In this document: positions 50,833 through 59,306 of the stretch, piece after piece
Position numbering within the stretch: the first letter of the stretch is position 1
How the letters are laid out: every line of letters starts with the position of its first letter
From: Umezawaea sp049997955
GTDB taxonomy: Bacteria > Actinomycetota > Actinomycetes > Mycobacteriales > Pseudonocardiaceae
Reading direction: 5' to 3'
Assembly: GCA_049997955.1 (NCBI GenBank)
Contig: JAEBDY010000010.1
Coordinates: 186,001 to 250,000, forward strand
Length of the DNA: 64,000 nucleotides
Position numbers and translations under genes: made by a program
The notes under the pieces: model-generated
Databases searched by the model: none
Seen by the model: the letters and a program-made list of their open reading frames with translations, nothing else
What the model was told of the DNA's origin: nothing

Positions 50833-51966
50833 TCAGGCCGCGACGATCCGCTGCGATCGCGGCCGCCACCACATCACGACGTCGTCGCCGATGGCGTAGT
50901 CGCCGTGGAGCGCGCTGATGCGGGCCCGGCCGAAGAGCCCCCGCTCGCCGATGGTGAGCAGCAGCGTGCGGTACGAGCCCATGTACTCGACGTCTCGGAC
51001 GGTCGCCCGCACGGCGTTGGCGCCGGAGGGCACGGCGTCGCGGCTGCCCGCGACCTCGACGTCCTCCGGTCGCACGACGATCGCGCTGCCCGTGCGCACG
51101 CCGGGGTGCGCGGCGATAGTCGCGGGATCGACCGCCCAGCTCTCGCCGTCCCACGACACGGGCCCGCCGAGGCCGACCCGCCCGAGCTCGAACACGTTCG
51201 AATCGCCCAGGAACCGGGCCGTGAAGAGGGTCTCCGGCTCGGCGTACAGCTGCTGCGGTGTGCCGACCTGCTCGATGCGCCCGTTGTTGAACAGCGCGAT
51301 CCGGTCGGCCAGGTTCATCGCCTCCTCCTGGTCGTGCGTCACGAAGACGAACGTGGAGCCCACCTCGCGGTGGATCCGCCGGATCTCCACCTGGAGCGCC
51401 GCCCGCAGGTTGCGGTCGAGCGCGCCGAGCGGTTCGTCGAGCAGGAGCGCCTTGGGCTCGAACACGATCGCGCGGGCCAGCGCGACGCGCTGCTGCTGAC
51501 CACCGGAGAGCTTCGCGGGATGGGTGTCGTCACGACCGGTCAGCTGGACCAGTTCGAGCACCTCCGCGACCTTCCTGGCGATCTCCTGCTTCCCGACCTT
51601 GCGCTCGCGCAGCGGGTAGGCGACGTTCTGCGCGACCGTCATGTGCGGGAACAGCGCGTAGTTCTGGAACAGCATGCCGAGGTTCCGCCGATGCGGTGGC
51701 ACGTCGCTCACGTCGGCCCCGTCGAGCGAGATCGTGCCCGCGGTGAGCGTCTCGAACCCCGCGATGAGGTTCAGGGTGGTCGTCTTGCCCGAGCCGCTCG
51801 GCCCGAGGAGCGTCATGAACTCACCGGGCTCGATGGTCAGCGAGATGTCGTCGACCGCGGGGTTGGCGAGCCCGTAGTCCTTGGTGACGCCGTCCAGCAG
51901 GATCTCGGTGCCGCGCCGGGTCCCGGCAGGCGGTTCGGCGGCTTCCACCGCGGTTTGGCGGGTCAT
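50833..51966 (-). CDS. ABC transporter ATPase, PotA/UgpC type with TOBE domain
   Basis: A 377-residue ATPase. Walker A is GPSGSGKTTT; signature LSGGQQQR; Walker B LLLDEPLGALD; switch His in VFVTHDQEEA. The C-terminal third is a TOBE regulatory domain (SAIVVRPEDVEVAG). It powers the adjacent PotB/PotC-type permeases. The start is ATG 51966 in an ATGA overlap. MLFQNYALFPHMTV is the Q-loop region. Confidence 0.92.
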   Translation of the reverse strand: MTRQTAVEAAEPPAGTRRGTEILLDGVTKDYGLANPAVDDISLTIEPGEFMTLLGPSGSGKTTTLNLIAGFETLTAGTISLDGADVSDVPPHRRNLGMLFQNYALFPHMTVAQNVAYPLRERKVGKQEIARKVAEVLELVQLTGRDDTHPAKLSGGQQQRVALARAIVFEPKALLLDEPLGALDRNLRAALQVEIRRIHREVGSTFVFVTHDQEEAMNLADRIALFNNGRIEQVGTPQQLYAEPETLFTARFLGDSNVFELGRVGLGGPVSWDGESWAVDPATIAAHPGVRTGSAIVVRPEDVEVAGSRDAVPSGANAVRATVRDVEYMGSYRTLLLTIGERGLFGRARISALHGDYAIGDDVVMWWRPRSQRIVAA

Positions 51967-52799
51967 GGTCGTGACTCCCGTCGGCTGCCTGCCCTGCCGC
52001 GGAGCAGCTGGGGCAGGACGAAGATGATGGTCACGGCCACGACCATCAGGCTCGATGCCGCCGAGATCGTCGGATCGATCTCGACGGTGACGCTGTTGTA
52101 CATCTGCACGGGCATGGTCTGGAACAGCGGCGACCGCAGGAACAGCGCGATGACGACCTCGTCGAACGAGACGATGAAGGCGAAGATGCCGCCCGTCAGG
52201 ATTCCCCTGCTGATCAGCGGCATCGTCACGCGGACGAACGACCGCAGCGGCGAGGCGCCGAGCGACGCGGACGCCTTCAGCAGGCGCTGGTCGAAGCCGC
52301 CGAGCGCGCCGGTGACCGAGACGAGCACGTACGGGACGGCGATCGCGGTGTGGGCGAGCACGTACCCGGTCACCGTCCCGGTGAGCCTCCAGCCGAGGAA
52401 GGAGATGTACACCGCGACCGCGACGACGATCGACGGCGCGACGATCGGCACCATCAGCAGCGTGCGGACGGACCGGGCCACCCGTCCGTCCAACCGGGAC
52501 AGCGACACGGCCGCCGCGGTGCCCACCGTCGTGGCCAGCAACGCCGTGAGCGAGGCGACCAGGAACGAGTTGCCGAGGGAGTCGAGCCAGACCGGGTTCG
52601 TGAAGAAGTTCTCGTACAGCCGCAGCGAGAAGCCCGGCGGGGGGAACTGGAACGTCGTCGCCGTGCTGAAGCTCATCGGGATGACGAACAGCGTCGGCAG
52701 GATGAAGAAGGCGATGACGAGGCCGCCGAAGGCCTTGAGCCACCACGGGATCGGATCGACCGTCGCCGGTCGCCGTCGAGTGCTCGCTGGGGTCGTCAC
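51963..52799 (-). CDS. ABC permease, PotC type
   Basis: A 278-residue six-helix permease with the EAA-loop region KASASLGASPLRSFVRVTMPL near residue 190 and the conserved FDEVVIALFL segment of PotC/PotI proteins. It forms a heterodimer with the next-upstream permease. The GTG at 52799 overlaps the stop of the PotB-type gene in a GTGA junction. Confidence 0.9.
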   Translation of the reverse strand: MTTPASTRRRPATVDPIPWWLKAFGGLVIAFFILPTLFVIPMSFSTATTFQFPPPGFSLRLYENFFTNPVWLDSLGNSFLVASLTALLATTVGTAAAVSLSRLDGRVARSVRTLLMVPIVAPSIVVAVAVYISFLGWRLTGTVTGYVLAHTAIAVPYVLVSVTGALGGFDQRLLKASASLGASPLRSFVRVTMPLISRGILTGGIFAFIVSFDEVVIALFLRSPLFQTMPVQMYNSVTVEIDPTISAASSLMVVAVTIIFVLPQLLRGRAGSRRESRP

Positions 52800-53656
52800 G
52801 GGCGTTCCTTCGGTTGGCTGGTCGCGACCACGCCGATCGCGGACACGGTGCCACCCAGCCGGTTCGCCCACGCGACGAGCACGAGGGTGATGACCAGCAC
52901 GACCATGCCGAGCGCACCGGCGGCCGCGAAGTCGAGCAGGAGGGTGGTCCGCTGGGCGAGCAGTTGGGCGACGAGCGACTGCTGCGGCGATCCGAGCAGC
53001 GCGGGCGTCACGTAGAAGCCGAGGCTGAGCGTGAACACCAGCATCACGCCCGCCATCACCCCGCCGCGGGACAGCGGCCAGAAGACCTTCCAGAACGCCG
53101 CGGTCGGCGACGAGCCGAGCCCTCTCGCGGCGAGCAGCAGCTTCCGGTCGATGGAACCGAGGGTGCTGAACAGCGGCAGCACCATGAACGGGAGCATCAC
53201 CTGGGTCATCGCGATCGTGACGCCCGCGTTCGTGCCGTAGAGGACGACGTCGTCGATCCCGAAGAGTTCGAACGCGCTCTGCACGGGCCCGCCGTCCTGC
53301 AGGATGATGATCCAGGCGAAGTTGCGCGCCATCACCGACGTCCAGAACGGGATCAGCACGACCACCAGGAGGAGGCCGCGCGCACGGGGGCCCACCCGCG
53401 TCATCAGGTACGCGTACGGGTACCCGAGGAGCAGGGCGGCGATCGTCACCGTCGCGGCGGTCACCGCCGTGCGCCCCAGCACCGTCGTGGTCACGCCGTC
53501 GGTGAAGAGGTGCTGGTAGTTCGCCAGGGTGAGGTCGGGGTCGGACACGCTGCGGACGAGGGTCTTGCCCAGCGGCACCAGCAGGATCCCCGCCAGCAGG
53601 GCCAGCGCGGGCGCCAGCGGGAGCCAACTCGACCACCTGATCTTGTTCGAGGACAT
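52796..53656 (-). CDS. ABC permease, PotB type
   Basis: A 286-residue six-helix permease and first gene of the importer operon. The EAA loop is AARGLGSSPTAAFWKVFWPLS; FYVTPALLGSPQQ is typical of PotB/PotH. Together with the PotC-type protein and ATPase it should import the compound bound by the lipoprotein at 49497. A candidate IclR operator lies 69 bases upstream. Confidence 0.9.
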   Translation of the reverse strand: MSSNKIRWSSWLPLAPALALLAGILLVPLGKTLVRSVSDPDLTLANYQHLFTDGVTTTVLGRTAVTAATVTIAALLLGYPYAYLMTRVGPRARGLLLVVVLIPFWTSVMARNFAWIIILQDGGPVQSAFELFGIDDVVLYGTNAGVTIAMTQVMLPFMVLPLFSTLGSIDRKLLLAARGLGSSPTAAFWKVFWPLSRGGVMAGVMLVFTLSLGFYVTPALLGSPQQSLVAQLLAQRTTLLLDFAAAGALGMVVLVITLVLVAWANRLGGTVSAIGVVATSQPKERP

Positions 53657-53724
53657 CCTCGTCCCCTTCCGGCTCGAAGCTGCGGCTCAGTAAAGCAAGC
53701 CGTTGTTCATGTCGCAATCGATCG

Positions 53725-53739
53725 GTTCGTATCGCGAAC
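53725..53739. promoter_or_regulatory. GTTC-N7-GAAC dyad, candidate IclR operator (permease promoter)
   Basis: GTTCGTATCGCGAAC contains perfect 5-base arms GTTCG/CGAAC, and so GTTC and GAAC spaced by 7 bases exactly as at 49446. It is upstream of the permease operon, in the gap after the SDR gene. Confidence 0.62.
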
Positions 53740-53813
53740 ACCAGGTGGACAATGCGCCGGTGGCCAGCGAGAACGAGCGAAAAACGCGTTTCACCTTCCG
53801 AACATGGCCCGCG

Positions 53814-54599
53814 CTAGGCGCTGTACCCGCCGTCCACGGGCAGGACGACACCGCTGACGTGGCTCGCCCGGTCGCTCAGCAGCCACGCGGCGGCGTTGGC
53901 GGTCTCGGTCGTCGAGCCCGCCTTCCGCAGCGGGACCGCGGCGAGCCTGCGCTCGACGGCGGCCGGGTCCTCCGCCCGCCACTTCGCGAACATCGGGGTC
54001 TCGGTGGGTCCGGGGGCGATGACGTTGACCCGGATTCCCAGCGGCCCGTTGTCGTGGGCCGCCGTGCGGGTGAGACCGATGACCGCGTGCTTCGTCGCCT
54101 GGTAGGCGCCGAGCCCGGTGTTGCCGCGGAACCCGCCCACGCTGCTCGTGTTGACGATCGACCCGCCCGACTCGCGCATCGCGCGGATCTCCTCGCGCAG
54201 GCACAGCCACGTGCCCTTGACGTTCACCGCCATGATCCGGTCGAAGTCCTCCTCCGACACGTCGTCGAGCCTGCCGTACTGGTTGACGCCCGCGTTGTTG
54301 AACGCGCCGTCGAGCCTGCCGAACCGGGCGACCGTGGCGTCGACGAAGCGGGCGACATCGGCTCCGACGCTGACGTCGCCCGCGGTGCGGGCCACGTCGT
54401 GACCCGCACCGGTGAGTTCGTCGGTGAGCGCCGCGAGGGTGTCCTGCGAGCGAGCGGCCACCATGACGGAGGCGCCTTCCTCGGCGAACACCCGCGCGGC
54501 CTCGGCTCCGATGCCGGTGCTCCCCCCGACCACGAGGACGACCTTGCCCGCGAGCAGCCCGGTTCCGGATGGGGTGTGCGCCTGTGCGTTGTCGGACAA
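53814..54599 (-). CDS. SDR-family oxidoreductase
   Basis: A 261-residue classical SDR: VVGGSTGIG is the coenzyme motif, NNAGVNQYG the NNAG motif, S in NTSSVGG, and YQATK the catalytic motif; it ends VLPVDGGYSA. I use the TTG at 54599, with GAGAGGCGG upstream, rather than an ATG at 54692 that lacks a ribosome site and would overlap the aldolase gene. It may oxidise a beta-hydroxy acid to the beta-keto substrate of the BKACE enzyme (inference). It closes the operon that begins at 58260. Confidence 0.88.
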   Translation of the reverse strand: MSDNAQAHTPSGTGLLAGKVVLVVGGSTGIGAEAARVFAEEGASVMVAARSQDTLAALTDELTGAGHDVARTAGDVSVGADVARFVDATVARFGRLDGAFNNAGVNQYGRLDDVSEEDFDRIMAVNVKGTWLCLREEIRAMRESGGSIVNTSSVGGFRGNTGLGAYQATKHAVIGLTRTAAHDNGPLGIRVNVIAPGPTETPMFAKWRAEDPAAVERRLAAVPLRKAGSTTETANAAAWLLSDRASHVSGVVLPVDGGYSA

Positions 54600-54663
54600 G
54601 GTGTCCGCCTCTCGGTGTTCGTTGTGGACTCGGTGGTCGTGCGGTGGGAGAGGCGCGGGCCCG

Positions 54664-55470
54664 TCACCGGGGTCCGGCGACCGGTCGATCATCGCCGACG
54701 GACCGTCCCACCCGCACGGCGGCAGCGGCGGCGGACCCGAGCAGACTCGCGTCGTTGCTGAGCATCGTGAACGTGTAACCAGCGGAAACGGCGGCGCGCA
54801 CCGACTGCTCGGTCGCGCCTCCGGCGTTGCCGATCGGCTTGCCCGCTGCTGTGCACGCCTCGATGGCGATCGCGATCAGCTCGACGACCCGCGGGTCGTC
54901 CTCGGTGGTCGCCTCGGAGGTGCTCAGGTCCGCGGCGCCGACGAGCAGCGCGTCCACCCCGTCCACCGAGGCGATCTCCCCCGCCGACCTGGCGGCACGG
55001 GCGCTCTCGATCTGCGCGACGAATACCACCTCCTCCTGGCCGTAGCGCAGGTACTCGGCGCGGTCCAGCGCGCCCCACGCGCCCGCGCGGCTCGTCGCGC
55101 CGACGCCCCTGGCGCCCCGCGGCGGGAAGCGGACGGCCCGCACGCCCGCCTCCGCCTCGCCGACCGTGTCCACGTGCGGCAGCATGATCCCCTCGGCGCC
55201 CGCGTCGAGGACCCGCTGGGCGATGCCGCCGTCCAGGGACGGGATCCGGACGACCGGCGCCACCCCCAGCCGGTCCGCCGCGCCGATCAGCCGGTAGGCC
55301 GTTTCGAGGTCGATCGGGGAGTGTTCGAGGTCGATGACCACGAAGTCGAAGCCCGCCAACGCGAGCAGCTCGACGCTCTCCACCACCGGCAGCTTCACCC
55401 ACGTCCCGAGCGCGGGTCCGCCGGGCCCGGCCAGCGCGGCCCGGAACCGGCTGGTGCGCGACGCGGTCAT
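54664..55470 (-). CDS. HpcH/HpaI-type aldolase
   Basis: A 268-residue class II (metal-dependent) HpcH/HpaI aldolase. LGTWVKLPVVESVELLALAGFDFVVIDLEHSPIDLE is the diagnostic N-terminal region (H50 acts as base), followed by RIPSLDGGIAQRVLDAGAEGIMLPHV, Glu of the FVAQIES metal site and VDALLVGAADLS. These enzymes split 4-hydroxy-2-oxo acids into pyruvate (or a 2-oxo acid) and an aldehyde such as succinic semialdehyde, which the GabD-like enzyme could use. Starts at ATG 55470, ATGA overlap with the cupin gene. Confidence 0.9.
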   Translation of the reverse strand: MTASRTSRFRAALAGPGGPALGTWVKLPVVESVELLALAGFDFVVIDLEHSPIDLETAYRLIGAADRLGVAPVVRIPSLDGGIAQRVLDAGAEGIMLPHVDTVGEAEAGVRAVRFPPRGARGVGATSRAGAWGALDRAEYLRYGQEEVVFVAQIESARAARSAGEIASVDGVDALLVGAADLSTSEATTEDDPRVVELIAIAIEACTAAGKPIGNAGGATEQSVRAAVSAGYTFTMLSNDASLLGSAAAAAVRVGRSVGDDRPVAGPR

Positions 55471-56384
55471 CGGGCGGGGTAGTCGGTCGCGTTGAGGATC
55501 CACCCCGGACGGGCGGAGAAGTCCTCGCGCGGCGGGGAGAAGATGTCGACCAGCTGCTGGTGCGCGCCCACCCCCTGGGTCGTGTGGACGCTCGGCGGCG
55601 GGATGACGGTGGTCGACGGCGACCCGACCCGGCCGTGCTCCTCCGGCCGCCACCGGGTCGAGTCCGGACCCCAGGGGTACTGCACGTGGTGGATGAACTC
55701 GCCCTTGACCGCGAGGGACAGCTGCTCGAAGTCGTCGTGGGAGTGCGGGGAGAGCTTGAGCGGGTCGCGGGGGGTGGGCTCCTCGGCGAGGAAGTTCACC
55801 ATCAGGTTCGTGGTGCGGAAGATCCGGCCGAACCGCCCCTCGGTGATCGGCGTCTCCGCGAGCGGGTGGACGCGCAGCCGGAAGCCGCCCACCGGGTCCG
55901 GCCACGGCACCAGCGGGGCGCAGCGGGGATCCGGTTCGGCGTACGCGTCGGCGTTGAGCGCGACGGCGCGCAGGTCCTCGGCGACCGAGGAGAAGACCCG
56001 GATGACCGGTCCGCCGGTCAGCGCCTCGACGACGCTGTCGCCCGGCGGCACCACGACGAACGCCTCCTCGTCCACCGCGGCCTGCTCACCCCCGGCGACG
56101 ATCCGGAGCGAGGCGCTGTCGGAGTGCAGCAGCACGGCGTACTCGTCGGGCTGGCCGTCGCGGATGAGGCAGTCGCCCGCGACCGCGTCGGTCCACGCGA
56201 TCACGACGTTCTGGCCGCGCGTCACCCAGGTCCGGCTGCCCGACGGGCTGACCGAGGTGGGCGGTCCCTGGGTGAACTCCAGGTACTGGGCCGAGGAGAT
56301 GGGGGTGGACGGGTCGACCGCCGCCCGGTCGGACGGGGCGCTCGCCAGCTGGGACCTGACGTCGTCCTTGGCGTACATCGTCAT
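55467..56384 (-). CDS. two-domain cupin protein, function unknown
   Basis: A 305-residue bicupin. The first cupin is around residues 55-120 (degenerate; no clear HxH). The second has the metal-ligand pattern HSHDDFEQ at about 219-226 and PPPSVHTTQG near 268. The metal His set suggests a dioxygenase, isomerase or epimerase active site, or a sensor. It lies inside the operon between the BKACE and aldolase genes, overlapping the aldolase by 4 bases. GAGAGGCACC precedes the ATG. I cannot assign a reaction. Confidence 0.7.
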   Translation of the reverse strand: MTMYAKDDVRSQLASAPSDRAAVDPSTPISSAQYLEFTQGPPTSVSPSGSRTWVTRGQNVVIAWTDAVAGDCLIRDGQPDEYAVLLHSDSASLRIVAGGEQAAVDEEAFVVVPPGDSVVEALTGGPVIRVFSSVAEDLRAVALNADAYAEPDPRCAPLVPWPDPVGGFRLRVHPLAETPITEGRFGRIFRTTNLMVNFLAEEPTPRDPLKLSPHSHDDFEQLSLAVKGEFIHHVQYPWGPDSTRWRPEEHGRVGSPSTTVIPPPSVHTTQGVGAHQQLVDIFSPPREDFSARPGWILNATDYPAR

Positions 56385-56404
56385 GTCGGTGCCTCTCGTG
56401 ACCG

Positions 56405-57340
56405 TTACGGGGTGGTGTTCTTCGCGCCCTTGAGGGCGAGCATCCGCCGGACGTCGGCGGGCGTCGCGATCTCCCTGCCCAGTCCGGTGAGGACCTCCCG
56501 GACCTTCACCACCTGCTGGGCGTTGCTCGTCGCCTTCTCGCCCTTGCCGATGTTGAGGTTGTCCTCCAGCCCCACCCGCACGTGACCGCCCAGCCACGCG
56601 CTGTGGGTGCAGAACTCCATCTGGTGGCGGCCCGCGGCGAAGGCGGAGAAGTGGTACTGGTCGCCGAAGAGCTTGTCCGCGATGGCGACCATGTGCGTGA
56701 GGTTGGCGTGGTCGGCCCCGATCCCGCCGAGGATCCCGAAGACCCCCTGGACGAGGAACGGCGGCTCGGCGAGCCCGCGGTCGGCGAAGTGGGCGAGGGA
56801 GTACAGGTGGCCGATGTCGTAGCACTCGTACTCGAACCTGGTCCCGCCCCGCTCCCCCAGTTCCCGCAGCGCGTACTCGATCTGCTCGAAGGAGTTGATG
56901 AACGGCTTGCGGTAGGTGTTCTCCACGTAGGGCTTCTCCCACGCGTGCTTCCAGCGGGTCACCCTGTCCGCGATGCCGGAGTAGACGAAGTTCATCGACC
57001 CCATGTTCAGCGAGGCGAGCTCGGGGCTGAAGCGCACCGCCGCGGCGAGCCGCTCCTCGATCGTCATCGACGACGCGCCACCGGTCGTGATGTTGATGAC
57101 CGCGTCGCACTGGGCCGCGATGGGCGGGATGATCTCCTCGAAGACGCTCGGCTCGAACGCAGGCCGGCCGTCCTCCGCGTGCCTGGCGTGGAGGTGGATG
57201 ATCGCCGCCCCGGCCTCCGCGGCGGCCAGGGACTCCGCGACGATCTCCTGCGGCGTGATCGGGAGGTGGTCGCTCTGCGACGGCACGTGCACCGAGCCCG
57301 TCACCGCGGTGCTGATGATCACCCGGTCCGCGGCGATCAC
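56405..57340 (-). CDS. BKACE-family beta-keto acid cleavage enzyme (DUF849)
   Basis: A 311-residue BKACE protein. The zinc motif HLHAR (H49, H51) and TGGASSMTIEER are diagnostic; FEYECYDIGHL carries another ligand region. BKACE enzymes condense a beta-keto acid with acetyl-CoA to give acetoacetate and a new CoA ester; 3-keto-5-aminohexanoate and dehydrocarnitine are known substrates of family members. The substrate class depends on few active-site residues I cannot reliably read. The GTG at 57340 overlaps the upstream gene's stop (GTGA) and follows GGAGGAG. Confidence 0.9.
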   Translation of the reverse strand: MIAADRVIISTAVTGSVHVPSQSDHLPITPQEIVAESLAAAEAGAAIIHLHARHAEDGRPAFEPSVFEEIIPPIAAQCDAVINITTGGASSMTIEERLAAAVRFSPELASLNMGSMNFVYSGIADRVTRWKHAWEKPYVENTYRKPFINSFEQIEYALRELGERGGTRFEYECYDIGHLYSLAHFADRGLAEPPFLVQGVFGILGGIGADHANLTHMVAIADKLFGDQYHFSAFAAGRHQMEFCTHSAWLGGHVRVGLEDNLNIGKGEKATSNAQQVVKVREVLTGLGREIATPADVRRMLALKGAKNTTP

Positions 57341-58260
57341 GACGGGCTCTCCTCCAGGCCCAGCAGGAACGCGGGGTTGCCCGCGATCATCCTGCGGACG
57401 TCCTTCTCGGGAACACCGTGGTCGAGCAGCGCCCCGACGAGGTAGAGGTAGCCGTCGACGGGCAGCGGGTTGCCCTTCTGGCCGAGGTCCGACGAGATGA
57501 CCGTCCGCTCGGGACCGACGCGGTCGATCCAGTCCAGCAACTGCTTGAGGGGCCACCCGATCGCGGTCACCTCCGGGTGGTACATGGCGATCTCGTGCTC
57601 GACGTAGGCGCCGAGGCCCACCAGGTCGTCGATGTCGGAGTCCGACGCGCCGACGATGAAGTCGGGGTGCTGCAGGAGCAGTCGCCGCACCCCCTTGTCC
57701 GCAGCGACCTGGAACAGCGCCTTGGCGGGCTCGCCGCCCAGGTGGCCGCCGGTGAGCAGCGCGCCGGTCTCGGCGACGATGTCGACGACCCCGGCCGTGC
57801 CCGCCGAGATCTCCCCGGACTCGTCGAAGATGGACACCTCCGTCTCGGCCAGGTCGATGGCCGCGGCCGGGAAGTCGCCTCCGTGGCTGTGGTGGTCGAT
57901 GTGCTGCCGGGAGCACACGGTCGGCGCCCAGACGCACCGGCCGCCCATCCGCAGGCTCATCGCCACGGCGGACGGGTTCATGCCCCCGACCTCGCTGTTG
58001 AGCGCGACCCCGCCGTAGACCGGCGTGGGCGCGTCCGCGAGCCAGGTGCCCATGGCGAGCAGGTCCATCACCGTGTTGTGGTGGTGCGACTTGACGAGGA
58101 TCGCCCGCATCCCGATGCGGGCCCCGTCGTAGGAGGCCTCGACGTGGTTCAGCCGTCGCGGGAACGGACTGGGCCCCGAGTGGCAGTGCAGGTCCACGGC
58201 ACCGTTCAGGACCTTCAGCAGGGCCGGCGAGACCGGCTGCGCTTCCTCGGCTGGAGCCAT
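57337..58260 (-). CDS. DUF6282-type metal-dependent hydrolase
   Basis: A 307-residue amidohydrolase/PHP-like protein. The N-terminal VDLHCHSGPSP carries an HxH metal pair (H25, H27), with KSHHHNT at about 58-64 and QHIDHHSHGG further His-rich motifs; LLLQHPDF and VISSDLGQ near the C-terminus complete the barrel metal site. Members of this group (DUF6282) have no established substrate. It is the first gene of the operon with BKACE, bicupin, aldolase and SDR genes, and a GGAGG site precedes the ATG. Likely a hydrolase acting early in the pathway. Confidence 0.78.
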   Translation of the reverse strand: MAPAEEAQPVSPALLKVLNGAVDLHCHSGPSPFPRRLNHVEASYDGARIGMRAILVKSHHHNTVMDLLAMGTWLADAPTPVYGGVALNSEVGGMNPSAVAMSLRMGGRCVWAPTVCSRQHIDHHSHGGDFPAAAIDLAETEVSIFDESGEISAGTAGVVDIVAETGALLTGGHLGGEPAKALFQVAADKGVRRLLLQHPDFIVGASDSDIDDLVGLGAYVEHEIAMYHPEVTAIGWPLKQLLDWIDRVGPERTVISSDLGQKGNPLPVDGYLYLVGALLDHGVPEKDVRRMIAGNPAFLLGLEESPS

Positions 58261-58277
58261 ACGAGAACCTCCGTAAA

Positions 58278-58292
58278 GTACGGACTGTGAAC
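58278..58292. promoter_or_regulatory. GTAC-N7-GAAC dyad, candidate IclR operator (BKACE operon promoter)
   Basis: GTAC at 58278 and GAAC at 58289 keep the 7-base spacing with one mismatch; the reverse strand reads GTTCACAGTCCGTAC and shares GTTCAC..TCCG with the 50609 site. It lies 18 bases before the DUF6282 start. TGAAC-AGTGA-GTTCA overlaps it. Confidence 0.5.
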
Positions 58293-58622
58293 AGTGAGTT
58301 CAACATACGGATTATGGCCGCCTCTGTCTAGGCAGTCGCACGGCGAACGCCGCCCCTCGACCCGCTGATCGACCTACGACAGATGTCCTGATCAGGCACG
58401 ATGTTACGCAGAGGCCATCGATTCGACAGCGGCTCAAAGCGCACGAAGACCGCGGAGCGCACTGATCGCCTCCCAAGGCGTCCAGCACACTCGGCACATC
58501 CCTCGATACACAGAGGGATTTGTTCAGCATGTGAACTTGATGTTATTCAGCGCAAACGGCATGGCGGGAACGGCGGACACCAGCCTGCTTCTCGAACCGC
58601 TCTCGCGGGTCGTCGGAGACCT
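58293..58622. other. 330-base intergenic region with one hairpin
   Basis: No gene is evident. ATCCCTC (58498-58504) pairs with GAGGGAT (58513-58519) around an 8-base loop and could end the two-component operon read from the right. The remainder, about 64% GC, likely contains the promoter of the catabolic operon. Confidence 0.5.
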
Positions 58623-59306
58623 TCAGAGGCCCGACGTGTCGGTCTGCTCGATCAGCCCGTGGTGGTGCGCGAAGCGCACGGCGTGCACGCGGTCCCTGAG
58701 CCCGATCTTGGCCAGCACGCGCGACACGTGGGTCTTGACCGTCTGGCTCCCGACGTACAACTGGTCGCAGATCTCGGCGTTCGAGAGGCCCGCGGCCATC
58801 AGGAGGAAGACCTCGTGCTCGCGCGCGGTGAGCCGGTCGACCCCCGGCGCCGTGCTCCGCGACCGGGCGTTCGAGATCAGGGCGTCGGCCAGCCGGGGCG
58901 CGAGTCGGCGCGTGATCGACGGGTCGATGTAGGTGTCGCCCCGCGCGGCGACGCGGATCGCGGTCACCAGTTCCTCGGGGGGCAGGCTCTTCAGCACGAA
59001 CCCGCTCACGCCGTAGGACAGCGCCTTGCGCACGTAGTCGTCGGCGTCGAACGTGGTGAGCAGGATGACCTTCAGGTCGCGGGTTCCCGACGACAGGAGT
59101 TCGCGGGTCGCCGCGATCCCGTCCATCTTGGGCATCCGCACGTCGAGGATGACCAGGTCCGGGCGCAGGTTCAGCGTCGCCTCGACGGCGCTGTAGCCGT
59201 CCCCCACGTCCGCGACGCAGGTCATGTCCGGTTGGGCGTCCAGCACCGCCCGGAGACCGGAGCGGAACATCGCGTGGTCGTCGGCGATGACGATGCGGAG
59301 GCTCAT
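58623..59306 (-). CDS. NarL/LuxR-type response regulator
   Basis: A 227-residue response regulator. The receiver domain has D9-D10 (VIADDH), phospho-acceptor D55 in VILDVRMPK, and Lys in LKSLPP; the C-terminal LuxR HTH is LTAREHEVFLLMAAGLSNAEICDQLYVGSQTVKTHV. Its start overlaps the stop of the histidine kinase (ATGA), so it is the cognate regulator. Targets unknown; it does not adjoin a transporter as DesR-type regulators often do. Confidence 0.93.
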   Translation of the reverse strand: MSLRIVIADDHAMFRSGLRAVLDAQPDMTCVADVGDGYSAVEATLNLRPDLVILDVRMPKMDGIAATRELLSSGTRDLKVILLTTFDADDYVRKALSYGVSGFVLKSLPPEELVTAIRVAARGDTYIDPSITRRLAPRLADALISNARSRSTAPGVDRLTAREHEVFLLMAAGLSNAEICDQLYVGSQTVKTHVSRVLAKIGLRDRVHAVRFAHHHGLIEQTDTSGL

